A stretch of DNA of 64,000 nt from Streptomyces canus (GTDB lineage: Bacteria > Actinomycetota > Actinomycetes > Streptomycetales > Streptomycetaceae), in contig NZ_KQ948667.1 of NCBI RefSeq assembly GCF_001514145.1, positions 1 through 64,000 of the forward strand. The letters run 5' to 3'. Position 1 is the first letter of the stretch. Every line of letters begins with the position of its first letter. The translations under genes and the position numbers were made by a program. Below are positions 1 to 8,951 of the stretch, in pieces. Below the pieces are notes generated by a model. That model did no database searches. It was given only the letters and a program-made list of their open reading frames with translations, and was not told the DNA's origin.

Positions 1-129
1 GCCGAGGATCTCGGCGATGTTCCTGGACTGCTTGGCGACCTGGCGCAGGACGTCGTCGCCGTACAGGCCCTGACTTCCGGTGAGAAACCAGATCTCGTGA
101 TCGGGGTGGGTGGTGGCGTTGGTGTCCAT
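1..129 (-). CDS. araA: L-arabinose isomerase, N-terminal 43 residues (runs off window start)
   Basis: The visible N-terminus contains the motif EIWFLTGSQGLYG, which is diagnostic of L-arabinose isomerase (L-arabinose to L-ribulose, cytoplasmic). Start ATG is at 127-129 with an AGGA-type ribosome site upstream. It lies 13 bp downstream of araB on the same strand and is the last visible gene of the arabinan operon. Only the 5' end is in the window, so nothing can be said about active-site residues. Confidence 0.9.
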   Translation of the reverse strand, partial: MDTNATTHPDHEIWFLTGSQGLYGDDVLRQVAKQSRNIAEILG

Positions 130-142
130 GAGGGTTTTCCTT

Positions 143-1804
143 TCAGGAGGACGCGGAGACTTCGGCGCGGATGCGGCGCAGACGGCGCATGACGTCGTTG
201 GTGCCGCGGCCGAAGTAGTCGTGCAGCACCCGGTACTCCGCGTACAGGCGCTCGTAGGCCGCCGCCCGCTGCGGGTCCGGCAGATAGAGGCCGCGGTGGA
301 CCTTGCCCATGGCGTGGGCGGCGGCGCGGATGTCGGGGTACGCCCCGGCGGCGACCGCGGCGTGCATCGCGGCGCCGAGCGCCGGGCCCTGGGCGGAGCC
401 GATGACGCCCAGCGGGCGGCCGGTGACGTCGGCGTAGATCTGCATGAGCAGGGCGTTCTTCGTCAGGCCGCCCGCGACGATCAGTTCCCGCACCGGTACG
501 GCCGCGGACTCGAAGGCGTCGATGATGGTGCGGGTGCCGAAGGCGGTGGCCTCCAGCAGGGCGCGGTAGACGTCCTCGGGGCGGGTGGACAGCGTCTGGC
601 CGATCAGCAGGCCGCTGAGGTCGTGGTCGACCAGCACCGAGCGGTTGCCGCTGTGCCAGTCCAGGGCCACCAGTCCGTGCTCGCCGACCTTCTGCCGGGC
701 GGCCAGTTCGGTCAGGTATTCGTGCGCGGTCTGCCCGGCCGCCGCGGCCTTCTCGGCGTAGTCGGCGGGGAAGCCGGTGCGGACGAACCAGGCGAAGATG
801 TCGCCGACGCCGCTCTGGCCCGCCTCGTAGCCCCACAGCCCGGGCAGGATGCCGCCGTCGACGACCCCGCACATGCCGGGCACGGTGCCGAGCTGGTCGG
901 AGCTCATCACATGGCAGGTGGAGGTGCCCATGATGGCGACCATCTGGCCGGGCTCCACGGCCGCTGCCGCCGGAGCGGTGACATGCGCGTCGACGTTGCC
1001 GACGCAGACCGTGATGCCCTCGGGGAGCCCCGTCCAGGCGGCGGCTTCGGCGGTCAGCGTCCCTGCCGGGGCGCCGAGTTGGCCGATGGGCTGATCCAGC
1101 TTGTCGGTGACGAAACCGGCGAAGTCCGGGTGCAGGGCGGCCAGATAGGCGGGTGACGGGTAGACGCCGTCCTGGTACTGGCCCTTGTAACCGGCGGTGC
1201 AGGCGTTGCGGACGTACGTCCCGCTCAGCCGCCACACGATCCAGTCCGCCGCCTCCACCCACCGCTCCGTGCGGCCGTAGACCTCCGGATCCTCCTCCAG
1301 GACCTGAAGTGCCTTGGCGAACTCCCACTCCGAGGAGATCTTCCCGCCGTAGCGCGGCAGCCACGGCTCCTTCCGCTCCTCCGCCAACGCGTTGATCCGG
1401 TCGGCCTGGCCCTGCGCGGCGTGGTGGCGCCACAGCTTGACGTAGGCGTGCGGGCGGGCGGTGTACTCGGGCAGCTCGCACAGGGGCGTGCCGTCGGCGA
1501 GCGTCGGCAGCACTGTGCAGGCGGTGAAGTCGGTGCCGATGCCGATGACCTGCTCGGGCGCCACTCCGGCACGGGCCAGGGCCTCGGGTACGGCGATGCG
1601 CAGGACGTCGATGTAGTCCGACGGCATCTGCAGGGCCCAGTCCGGGGGCAGCCGGGTGCCGTCCGGCAGCTCGCGGTCCAGGACCGCGTGTGGGTAGACG
1701 TGCTCCGCCGACGCGAGTTCCGCGCCGTCGCGGACGCGGACGACGACGGCACGGCCGGAGAGCGTTCCGTAGTCGACGCCTACGACGCAGGGTTCCTCGG
1801 GCAT
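143..1804 (-). CDS. araB: Ribulokinase (FGGY carbohydrate kinase)
   Basis: A 553-residue FGGY-family kinase, the usual AraB length. The N-terminal phosphate-binding segment GVDYGTLSGRAVVV and the C-terminal FGGY motif region (ELIVAGGLTKNALLMQIYAD) are visible. It phosphorylates L-ribulose to L-ribulose-5-phosphate. It sits directly upstream of araA and downstream of the GH93 gene, so the arabinose released by the extracellular enzymes is catabolised by the same transcription unit. A G-rich ribosome site (AGGTGG) precedes the ATG at 1802-1804. A strong hairpin between this gene and the GH93 gene suggests that araBA may also have its own promoter. Confidence 0.93.
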   Translation of the reverse strand: MPEEPCVVGVDYGTLSGRAVVVRVRDGAELASAEHVYPHAVLDRELPDGTRLPPDWALQMPSDYIDVLRIAVPEALARAGVAPEQVIGIGTDFTACTVLPTLADGTPLCELPEYTARPHAYVKLWRHHAAQGQADRINALAEERKEPWLPRYGGKISSEWEFAKALQVLEEDPEVYGRTERWVEAADWIVWRLSGTYVRNACTAGYKGQYQDGVYPSPAYLAALHPDFAGFVTDKLDQPIGQLGAPAGTLTAEAAAWTGLPEGITVCVGNVDAHVTAPAAAAVEPGQMVAIMGTSTCHVMSSDQLGTVPGMCGVVDGGILPGLWGYEAGQSGVGDIFAWFVRTGFPADYAEKAAAAGQTAHEYLTELAARQKVGEHGLVALDWHSGNRSVLVDHDLSGLLIGQTLSTRPEDVYRALLEATAFGTRTIIDAFESAAVPVRELIVAGGLTKNALLMQIYADVTGRPLGVIGSAQGPALGAAMHAAVAAGAYPDIRAAAHAMGKVHRGLYLPDPQRAAAYERLYAEYRVLHDYFGRGTNDVMRRLRRIRAEVSASS

Positions 1805-1820
1805 GGCGGCCCACCTCTCT

Positions 1821-1846
1821 TGTTCGGTAGTGCGATCACTGTTCGG
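1821..1846. promoter_or_regulatory. Candidate operator upstream of araB
   Basis: Two direct copies of TGTTCGG (1821-1827 and 1840-1846) flank an interrupted dyad AGTG-N4-CACT (1829-1840), within the 93-bp gap between the GH93 terminator and the araB start. The arrangement suits a regulator site, but it does not resemble the LacI operators at 9.3 kb. Inference only. Confidence 0.3.
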
Positions 1847-1864
1847 GATCTTGGGCAGAAGATC

Positions 1865-1890
1865 GGGGGCCCGGCTCCAACCGGGCCCCC
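1865..1890 (-). terminator. Terminator hairpin after the GH93 gene
   Basis: Perfect 10-bp stem (GGGGGCCCGG / CCGGGCCCCC) with a 6-nt loop, beginning 7 bp beyond the stop codon of the minus-strand GH93 gene. There is no U-tract, as is common for actinobacterial terminators. Confidence 0.75.
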
Positions 1891-1897
1891 GGGTGGG

Positions 1898-3943
1898 TCA
1901 GTTGACCCGCACGACCTGCCACAGTTCGTCATCGGCGCCGTTGTCCGCCGACTGGACGATCAGCGCGCCGTTGGCGGTGGAGGCCGAGGCGACGTCCGCC
2001 ACCAGGCCGCTGCCGGAGTTGACGAGCTTGTAGTAGCCGCCGCCCGCGTCCGTGAGCGTCCACTTCTGGGAGCTCGCGGTGGAGGAGGCGTTCTGGACGA
2101 CGGCCGCGCCGGCCGAGGTCGAGCCGTTGTTGTCGAGGAACAGACCGCTGTTGACGTTCTTCACGGTCCAGGCCCCGCCGCTCTGGGACTGGAAGGTCCA
2201 CAGCTGGCAGTTGTTGGCGGTGTTCACCCACTGGCCCGCCTGCTTGCCCGTGGCGGTGGAGGCGCCGGGGATCTCCAGGAACTTGCCGCTGTTCTTGTTG
2301 ACCAGCCGGTACTGGCCGGTGGACAGAGTCGGCAGGGCGGTCTGGGTGAGGTTCCAGCGCTGGCAGGCGCAGCCCGTGTTGGACCACTGCCCGGCGGCGG
2401 TGCCGACCGTGGTGGAGGCGCTGGGGATCTCCAGGTACTTGCCGCTGATCCGGTTGGTGGCGGTGAAGCCGCCCGCCTGGTTCGGCGCGATGGCCCACTC
2501 GTGGTCGAGGGTGCCGTTGTCGTCCCACTGCAGCACCTTGGCACCGTTGGCGGTGGACTGGTTCTGCACGCCCAGCACCTTGCCGCTGGCCACGTTGAAG
2601 ATCTTGAAGTAGCCGGAGGTCTGCTGGACGAACTTCCACTGCTGGTCGGTGGCGTTGTCGGCGTTCTGCTGGGTGGCGTTGATGCCGTTGGTGGTCGAGC
2701 CGCCCGCGATGGCCAGCATCAGGTGGCTGTTGGCGTTGGACATCGTGTAGGTGGCGCCGTCGGAGATGCCGCCGCCCAGGTCGATCGTGCCGTAGGTGAC
2801 CGGGTTCTCACCGGTGCTGATGACCACGCCCGCGCTCAGGATTGCCAGGCTGTGGCCGTCGGCGAGAGGTACCATGCCGCGGCTGTAGCCGCGGGGGACG
2901 GTGGAGGCGATGCGCGTCCAGGCGCCCGACGCGCCGTTCTGCGTGTTCAGGAAGAGGTCGGTGGTGCTCTGGGCACTGACCGCCAGGGTGCCGTTGGGAC
3001 CGCCGGTGGGAAGCCAGGTGATGTACGGCGCGCTGGTGGGCACGTACCCGTCGGTGGACCTCAGGACGGTGCCGGTGACGGAGCCGAACGCCTCGGGGTC
3101 GGAGGAGATCTTGTAGTAGACCGCGAAGTCGGCTTCGGATGCGCCCCCGTACTCGTACGTCATCACGTAGTTGCCGTTGGGCAGTTGCGCGACCACCGGC
3201 ATGCCGGGGCGGTTGGTGTAGGTCGGCATGGCCACGTCGTCCACGACGGAGGACCAGGTGATGCCGTCGGTGGTGGTCTGGTGGACGATCTTCTGGGCGT
3301 GGTTGGGGTCACGCTGGTCGGAGTAGTACACGATCAGCTTGGAGCCGGACACCATCAGGAACGGCTCCCACACCGGGGTCTCGCCGTTGGTGACGTCGGC
3401 CCTGCCGCCCTGGGCGATGGAGCTGACGTACGACCAGCTGACGCCGTGGTCGGTGCTCGCGTACAGGTCCAGCTCGGTCGAGGACAGGTCGTTCGGGATG
3501 GAGTTGCCGGCGGCGAGGATCGTGCTGGCCGGGAAGGTGCCGATCTGGGTGGGCAGTTCGTACAGGAACGGCTGGTAGCGGTTGCCGAAGCCGTTGTGGG
3601 TGTCGCTGATGCTGGAGATCTGGCTCCAGCTGTTGCCGTTGTCCGTGCTGCGGTAGATCGGGAAGACAGGGGTGCCCGAGCTGTACTGCTCGAACGTGGC
3701 GAGCAGGGTGCCGTTGGACGAGCCGCTGTTCTGCAGGCGGATGGCGCGCGGGTAGAGCGAGCCGGGTGACGGGGCGTTCGACGGCGGGGTGTACATCGTC
3801 TGCGAGGCGCGGGAGATCGCGTGCGCCTGGCCGGAGGCGGGGAGGACGAGGGCGACGGCGGCTGCGAGCAGGGCCAGCAGCAGGGTGATCGCCTGGGCGC
3901 GGGGTGCGGCGCGGTGTCTCGCGCTTTCCCTGGTGGTGGACAT
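1898..3943 (-). CDS. Secreted GH93-type exo-arabinanase with two ricin-type lectin modules
   Basis: 681 residues. A signal peptide (hydrophobic stretch ending near VLPASGQAHA) precedes a sialidase-fold catalytic region of roughly residues 45-385, with Asp-box-like turns (STDNGNSWS, STDHGVSWS). The fold and the arabinose context point to GH93 exo-alpha-1,5-L-arabinanase (arabinobiose-releasing) rather than a true sialidase. The C-terminal ~290 residues form two successive beta-trefoil ricin B-like modules with repeated GKxLEIP and QxW elements, probably binding arabinan or arabinoxylan. It lies between abfA and araB on the same strand, with a GGGAG ribosome site before the ATG. The exact glycosidase family is inferred. 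Confidence 0.78.
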   Translation of the reverse strand: MSTTRESARHRAAPRAQAITLLLALLAAAVALVLPASGQAHAISRASQTMYTPPSNAPSPGSLYPRAIRLQNSGSSNGTLLATFEQYSSGTPVFPIYRSTDNGNSWSQISSISDTHNGFGNRYQPFLYELPTQIGTFPASTILAAGNSIPNDLSSTELDLYASTDHGVSWSYVSSIAQGGRADVTNGETPVWEPFLMVSGSKLIVYYSDQRDPNHAQKIVHQTTTDGITWSSVVDDVAMPTYTNRPGMPVVAQLPNGNYVMTYEYGGASEADFAVYYKISSDPEAFGSVTGTVLRSTDGYVPTSAPYITWLPTGGPNGTLAVSAQSTTDLFLNTQNGASGAWTRIASTVPRGYSRGMVPLADGHSLAILSAGVVISTGENPVTYGTIDLGGGISDGATYTMSNANSHLMLAIAGGSTTNGINATQQNADNATDQQWKFVQQTSGYFKIFNVASGKVLGVQNQSTANGAKVLQWDDNGTLDHEWAIAPNQAGGFTATNRISGKYLEIPSASTTVGTAAGQWSNTGCACQRWNLTQTALPTLSTGQYRLVNKNSGKFLEIPGASTATGKQAGQWVNTANNCQLWTFQSQSGGAWTVKNVNSGLFLDNNGSTSAGAAVVQNASSTASSQKWTLTDAGGGYYKLVNSGSGLVADVASASTANGALIVQSADNGADDELWQVVRVN

Positions 3944-3986
3944 GTGCGGCTCCCAAGGGATGTCCGGGAAGAGGGGATGGTGCGGG

Positions 3987-4031
3987 ACCCGCCGCTCCCG
4001 GGAAAGACGGGGGGAGACGGGAACGGCGGGT
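3987..4031 (-). terminator. Hairpin between abfA and the GH93 gene
   Basis: 14-bp arms ACCCGCCGCTCCCG (3987-4000) and CGGGAACGGCGGGT (4018-4031) with one mismatch and a 17-nt loop, placed just beyond the abfA stop. It may attenuate rather than end transcription, because the downstream genes belong to the same pathway. Confidence 0.55.
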
Positions 4032-4047
4032 GTCTGAGGGGAGGTGG

Positions 4048-5553
4048 TCAGCCGGCGCGGCGCAGCCGGACGACGTTCCAGGAGACGGGCGGCAGGCTCA
4101 CGGTGAGCCGTCCGTCGGTGACGGCACCGGTGTCGGCGGCGTACGGGCGGATGCGGTCGGGGTCGTCCTGGGTGTTGGTGGCGCGGATGTCGGGGTCGCT
4201 CAGCACCGTGTGCTCCACCGGGACGTAACCGGGGAACGCCCTCAGGTCCAGGGCGAGTTCGACGTTGTCGCCCTGGTGCCGGTTGATGGCGAAGACGGTG
4301 AGCTCGTCGCCGTCGTGGGTGGCCACGGCGTCCACGACGGAGACCTCGCCGAAACGATTCGTCTCGTACGTCGGCGCGACCGGCTCAACGCGCAGGACCG
4401 TGCCGCGGGCGTGCCGGGCCGCCTGGGCGAAGGGGTGGAAGGTGGTCTGGCGCCAGCTCGGGCCGCCGGCCTCGCTGCGGATGGGGGCGATGACGTTGAC
4501 GAGCTGGGCGAGGCAGGCGGCGGTGACCCGGTCGCTGTTGCGCAGCAGGCTGATCAGCAGTCCGCCGACCACCACGGCGTCGGCGACGTTGTACTCGTCC
4601 TCGATCACCCGGGGGGCCACGGCCCAGTCGGTGGGCTTGTCCTGCGCCTCGAAACGGGTGTTGTACCAGACGTTCCACTCGTCGAAGGAGAGGTTGATCC
4701 GCTTCTTCCTGCCCAGCTTCGCCCGGATGTGGTCGGCGGTGGCGACCACCGACTCGACGAAGTGGTCCATGTCGACCCCGGAGGCCAGGAAGCTGCCGAG
4801 GTCGCCGTCGAGCTCCTCGTAATAGGCGTGGCAGGAGATGTAGTCGACCTGGTCGTACGCCTCCTCCAGGACGGTGGCCTCCCAGGAGCCGAAGGTCGGC
4901 ATCGAGGAGCTCGAACTGCCGCAGGCCACCAGCTCCAGCTTGGGGTCGACCATGCGCATGGCCCGCGCGGTCTCGGCGGCGATACGGCCGTACTCCTGGG
5001 CGGTCTTGTGGCCGGTCTGCCAGGGGCCGTCCATCTCGTTGCCCAGGCACCACATGCGGATGCCGAAGGGGTCCTGGGCGCCGTTCTTGATCCGCTGGTC
5101 GGACCAGGCGGTCCCGCCCGGGTGGTTGCAGTACTCCAGCAGGTCCAGTGCCTCGGCGACACCGCGGGTGCCGAGGTTGACGGCCATCATCGACTCGACG
5201 CCGGCCTTCTCGGCCCAGCGCTGGAACTCGTGCAGGCCAAACGCGTTGGTCTCGGTGCTGTGCCAGGCGAGGTCCAGGCGGGTGGGGCGGTCGGCGACCG
5301 GGCCGACGCTGTCCTCCCAGCGGAAGCCGGAGACGAAGTTGCCGCCGGGATAGCGCACGGCGGTCACACCCAGCTCGCGCACCAGGTCCAGGACGTCACG
5401 GCGCAGGCCGTCCTCGTCGGCGGACGAGTGGCCGGGCTCGTAGATGCCGGTGTAGACGCAGCGGCCCATGTGCTCGACGAACGAGCCGAAGGTCCGGGGG
5501 CTCACGTCGGCGACACGGAAGGCGGGGTCGACGGTCAGGGAGGCGTGCAGCAT
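4048..5553 (-). CDS. abfA: Alpha-L-arabinofuranosidase, GH51 (intracellular)
   Basis: 501 residues, a normal length for GH51 arabinofuranosidases. The acid/base glutamate is visible in CLGNEMDG (Glu173) and the nucleophile in SFDEWNVWYN (Glu292); the RYPGGNFVSGFRWED segment is also typical. There is no signal peptide, so it acts in the cytoplasm on arabino-oligosaccharides imported by the upstream ABC transporter. It starts 54 bp after the second permease gene, with GGAG before the ATG. Confidence 0.93.
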   Translation of the reverse strand: MLHASLTVDPAFRVADVSPRTFGSFVEHMGRCVYTGIYEPGHSSADEDGLRRDVLDLVRELGVTAVRYPGGNFVSGFRWEDSVGPVADRPTRLDLAWHSTETNAFGLHEFQRWAEKAGVESMMAVNLGTRGVAEALDLLEYCNHPGGTAWSDQRIKNGAQDPFGIRMWCLGNEMDGPWQTGHKTAQEYGRIAAETARAMRMVDPKLELVACGSSSSSMPTFGSWEATVLEEAYDQVDYISCHAYYEELDGDLGSFLASGVDMDHFVESVVATADHIRAKLGRKKRINLSFDEWNVWYNTRFEAQDKPTDWAVAPRVIEDEYNVADAVVVGGLLISLLRNSDRVTAACLAQLVNVIAPIRSEAGGPSWRQTTFHPFAQAARHARGTVLRVEPVAPTYETNRFGEVSVVDAVATHDGDELTVFAINRHQGDNVELALDLRAFPGYVPVEHTVLSDPDIRATNTQDDPDRIRPYAADTGAVTDGRLTVSLPPVSWNVVRLRRAG

Positions 5554-5607
5554 GGAGGTCGCTCCGGGAGGTGCGCGAAAGGGGAGGGGGGTCGCCTGTG
5601 AAGAGGG

Positions 5608-6510
5608 CTACTTGAGGCTTCCGACGGTCAGACCGCCGCGCCAGTACCGCTGGAGAAGGAGGAAGGCCACGATCAGCGGGATGATCGCCACCAGGGAGCC
5701 CGCGATCACGAGGGTGAACAGCGCGTTGGCGCCCGACTGGATCAGTGCGCCCTGGTACCAGGACTGCAGGCCGACGGTCAGCGGGAACAGCTTGTCGTTG
5801 TTCAGCATCACCAACGGCAGGAAGAAGTTGTTCCAGGTGCCGACCATGGAGAACAGCAGCACGGTCACCAGGGCCGGCTTCAGCGTCGGCAGCGCCACGG
5901 ACCACAGCACGCGCATCTCTCCGGCGCCGTCGACCCGGGCCGCCTCGAGCAGCTCGTCCGGCAGGGATTCCTGCACGTACACCCGGACCAGGTAGACGCC
6001 GAACGGGTTGAGCAGCGAGGGCAGGATGACCGCCCACATGGTGTTGGTCAGCGCCACCTTGCTCAGCAGCAGATAGGTGGGGATGGCCAGCGCGGTCGCC
6101 GGGACCATGATGGCGCCGAGCAGGCTGGAGAAGAGCAGGTTGCGGCCGGGGAAGCGGTACTTGGCGAACGCGTACCCCGCGAAGGTGGCCACGGCGGTGG
6201 CGCCGACACCGCTGACACCCGCGTAGATCGCGGTGTTGCCCATCCAGCGCAGGTACTCGCCGTCGTTGTAGGTGAACAGCTGCTGGAGGTTGGTGAAGAA
6301 GGCGCCCGGCGAGTGGAACCACAGGGCCGCGGTGGAGAACAGGGCGTCGTTGTCCTTGGTGGCGGCGACGACCAGCCACCAGAACGGCATCAGGAAGTAC
6401 AGGATCATCGCCACCATCACCGCGTTGACGGTGACGCGTCCTCGGGCGGAGGACGTACGGCGGGGCGCCGGGACGGCGGCGGTGGGGGCGGGGACGGCGG
6501 CGGTGGTCAC
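5608..6510 (-). CDS. Carbohydrate ABC transporter permease (MalG type)
   Basis: 300-residue membrane permease with about six transmembrane segments. The cytoplasmic EAA loop is visible as LLEAARVDGAGEMRVLWSV and the C-terminus ends in the usual GGLTVGSLK. I chose the GTG at 6508-6510 rather than the far longer open frame: it follows AAGGAG at good spacing, overlaps the previous gene's stop as GTGA, and gives the right family length. It pairs with the next gene upstream as the inner-membrane pore of an arabino-oligosaccharide importer. No ATPase gene is present; CUT1 systems of this genus often share MsiK (known biology). Confidence 0.92.
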   Translation of the reverse strand: MTTAAVPAPTAAVPAPRRTSSARGRVTVNAVMVAMILYFLMPFWWLVVAATKDNDALFSTAALWFHSPGAFFTNLQQLFTYNDGEYLRWMGNTAIYAGVSGVGATAVATFAGYAFAKYRFPGRNLLFSSLLGAIMVPATALAIPTYLLLSKVALTNTMWAVILPSLLNPFGVYLVRVYVQESLPDELLEAARVDGAGEMRVLWSVALPTLKPALVTVLLFSMVGTWNNFFLPLVMLNNDKLFPLTVGLQSWYQGALIQSGANALFTLVIAGSLVAIIPLIVAFLLLQRYWRGGLTVGSLK

Positions 6511-7502
6511 TTCAGTCCGCTCCTTTTGCGCGCGGCGAACAGGAAGAGGTAGGAGCCGATGAAGACCACCGCTCCCAGGGAGAAGGAGATGGCGGCGGAG
6601 TAGTTGAACTCCGAGTACTGGAAGGCGAGGTTGTACGCGTAGAGGTTGGGCGTGTAGTCCGGGGTGATCACCGAGGACGCCGTCGGCTCCAGCACGCGCG
6701 GCTCGGTGAAGAACTGGAGCGTGCCGATGATGGTGAACATCAGCGTGAGCACCATGGCCGAGGAGATCATCGGGATCTTGATGCGCACGGCCGTCTGGAT
6801 CTGGCCGGCGCCGTCGAGCTTGGCCGCCTCGTAGACCTCGCGGGGCAGCCCCTGCAGGGCCGCGTACAGGACGATCATGTTGTAGCCGGTCCACTGCCAG
6901 GTCACGATGTTGCCGAGCGAGGTCAGCATCAGGCTGTGGCCGAGCAGGTCGACCTTCCCCGTGCCCAGGGCGTGGCTGAGGGAGTTCACCGGGCCGAAGG
7001 TGGGGCTGTACAGGAAGCCCCACATCAGGGCGCCGATGACCGCGGGGACGGCGTACGGCATGAACAGCGTCATCCGGAAGACCTTGGCGAGCTTGCTGGA
7101 GACCTCGTCGATGATGAGGGCGCCGAGCAGCGCGAGACCGAGCATGACCGGGATTTGCACCAGGCCGAAGACCACCACGCGGCGCACGCCGGACGTGAAG
7201 TGCGGGTCGGTGAAGGTCTGCTTGTAGTTGGCGAACCAGCTGAAGTGGTCACCGCCCACCAGGGTGGAGGTCCTGAGGCTCAGCCAGAAGGCGTACGCCA
7301 GAGGTGCCACCAGGAAGGCCGCGAAGAGCAGCCCGAACGGGGTGATCAGCAGCAGGCCCATGGCCTGGTGGCGGGTGTGGGCGGACTGCCGTCCGTTCCG
7401 GCGGCCCGCGCCCGATCCGGTCATGGGGGCGCGAAGACCCTTGGTGCGGACGGTACTCGGGGGCGCGGCCGTCGCGGGTCCCTGCTGTCGGAGCAGGCTC
7501 AT
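6507..7502 (-). CDS. Carbohydrate ABC transporter permease (MalF type)
   Basis: 331 residues with an N-terminal cytoplasmic arm rich in Arg/Ser/Pro, then about six membrane segments and the EAA loop VYEAAKLDGAGQIQTAV. The ATG at 7500-7502 is preferred because AAGGAG lies 5 nt upstream, whereas the in-frame GTG one codon earlier is too close to that site. It overlaps the second permease by 4 nt and follows the solute-binding protein gene by about 90 bp. Confidence 0.92.
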   Translation of the reverse strand: MSLLRQQGPATAAPPSTVRTKGLRAPMTGSGAGRRNGRQSAHTRHQAMGLLLITPFGLLFAAFLVAPLAYAFWLSLRTSTLVGGDHFSWFANYKQTFTDPHFTSGVRRVVVFGLVQIPVMLGLALLGALIIDEVSSKLAKVFRMTLFMPYAVPAVIGALMWGFLYSPTFGPVNSLSHALGTGKVDLLGHSLMLTSLGNIVTWQWTGYNMIVLYAALQGLPREVYEAAKLDGAGQIQTAVRIKIPMISSAMVLTLMFTIIGTLQFFTEPRVLEPTASSVITPDYTPNLYAYNLAFQYSEFNYSAAISFSLGAVVFIGSYLFLFAARKRSGLK

Positions 7503-7595
7503 CACATCTCCTTGCGCGTCTTGCGGAACCCCCGCCGGCGGGCGGTGCGACGCGCGGGCGCCGGCGGGGGCAGTGGGGGTCGGGACTCGGGCCCG

Positions 7596-8951
7596 TTACT
7601 TGCTGACCTTGAATCCCTGCTTGGCCGCGTAGGAGGTGATCTGGTCCTGGACGTTGTCGTTCACGGCGGACCAGGCGGTCTGACCCTGGAGGGCCTTGCC
7701 CACCTCACTGGTGTCGGTGTTGTAGGCGAAGTCCTGGAACGGGCTCCAGTCGAAGGCCCCGATGCCGTTCGCCGCGGGCACGAAGACCTTGTTGATCTGC
7801 TGGCCGCCGAAGAAGTCGTACTTCTTGTCCTTGAAGTACTCGCTGTTGAGGGTCGGGGTGGCCAGCGGGAAGAGGTAGGCCTGGTCGATGCCGATCTTCC
7901 AGGCCGCGTCGGAGGTGCCGAACAGCTCCCGGGCGACCTCGGTGGCCTCCTTGGGGTGCTGGGTCTGCGAGGTCACCGAGAAGCTCGAACCGCCCCAGTC
8001 ACCCTGGTCGTTGCCACCCGCCGTCCACTGCGGCAGCGGGGCGACCCGCCACTTGCCCGCAGTCTTCTTGGCGACGCTGGAGAGGTAGCCCGGACCCCAG
8101 CCGGCCGCGATGTAGGTGGCGTACTTGCCGGTGCTGAGGCCGTTGTAGAAGTCCGTGGTGGCGTACGACTGGGTGTCGACCAGCTTGTTCTTGACCAGGT
8201 CGCCCCAGTACTCGTACACCTTCTTGGCGTTGTCGTCGTTGAGCTTGACCCCGATGTCCGGCAGCTTGCTCGCCGAGTAGGTGTAGGGGCGGGAGCCGGC
8301 CTGCCACGTCAGGCCCTGGCGCCAGCCGGCGGCCGTCTCGTCGCTGCCGAAGTCGGTCATGTACGCGTTGGGGTCGGCCTTGTGCAGCTTGGCGGCCTCC
8401 TCCTTGTACTCCGCCCAGGTGGTCGGGACCTTCAGGTTGTACTTCTTGAAGAGGTCGGCGCGGTACATCATCGCCATCGGACCGCCGTCGACCGGGATCG
8501 CGTAGACGTGCTCGCCGTCGGAGGCCTGCTTCCAGGCCCAGTCGACGTAGTTGCCCTTGTCCGCGTTCGCGCCGTACTTGCCCATGTCGAGCAGGCCCTT
8601 GGTGAGCTGGATGGTGGGCAGCTCCTGGAACTCCAGCATGACGACGTCGGGGGCGCCCTGGCCCGCCTTGAGCGCGGTCTTCAGCTTGGTGTACTCGTCC
8701 TGGCCGACGCCCGCCTGCACCCAGTCGACCTGGACGTCCTTGTGGGTCTTGTTGAACTCGGCCACGACCTGCTTGAACTGCGGGTACCAGGCCCACACCT
8801 TGATGTGCACCGGGCCGCTGCCCGTGGTGCCGCTGCCGCTGCCGCCGCCCGACCCGCAGGCCGCGAGGAGCACCCCGGCGAGGGCGGCGGAGGTCGCCGC
8901 GACCGCGGTGCGCCGGACGGAACGGGACGTGGGCCTTCTGGTGGAGGACAT
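7596..8951 (-). CDS. Extracellular sugar-binding lipoprotein of an ABC importer
   Basis: 451 residues. The lipobox LLAAC follows a basic, hydrophobic signal peptide and is followed by a Gly/Ser linker, so the protein is lipid-anchored. The body is a solute-binding family 1 protein. The open frame extends further upstream, but the ATG at 8949-8951 has CAGGAG before it and gives a normal lipoprotein signal. It is the first gene of the arabinan operon and probably binds arabino-oligosaccharides (inferred from context). Confidence 0.92.
   Translation of the reverse strand: MSSTRRPTSRSVRRTAVAATSAALAGVLLAACGSGGGSGSGTTGSGPVHIKVWAWYPQFKQVVAEFNKTHKDVQVDWVQAGVGQDEYTKLKTALKAGQGAPDVVMLEFQELPTIQLTKGLLDMGKYGANADKGNYVDWAWKQASDGEHVYAIPVDGGPMAMMYRADLFKKYNLKVPTTWAEYKEEAAKLHKADPNAYMTDFGSDETAAGWRQGLTWQAGSRPYTYSASKLPDIGVKLNDDNAKKVYEYWGDLVKNKLVDTQSYATTDFYNGLSTGKYATYIAAGWGPGYLSSVAKKTAGKWRVAPLPQWTAGGNDQGDWGGSSFSVTSQTQHPKEATEVARELFGTSDAAWKIGIDQAYLFPLATPTLNSEYFKDKKYDFFGGQQINKVFVPAANGIGAFDWSPFQDFAYNTDTSEVGKALQGQTAWSAVNDNVQDQITSYAAKQGFKVSK

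Noticed and set aside
1421..3769. Long plus-strand open frame of 782 codons opposite araB and the GH93 gene
   Set aside because: Antisense shadow typical of high-GC DNA: low-complexity Gly/Val/Arg/Asp composition, no motif, spans two well-supported genes and their terminator.
1898..3943. True sialidase (GH33)
   Set aside because: Asp-box motifs fit the sialidase fold generally, but the operon is entirely arabinose-related, so GH93 is more likely; kept as an alternative.
5608..7023. Extended 471-codon reading of the second permease
   Set aside because: The first ~170 codons overlap the other permease out of frame and are Arg/Pro/His-rich noise; the GTG at 6508-6510 with AAGGAG is the real start.
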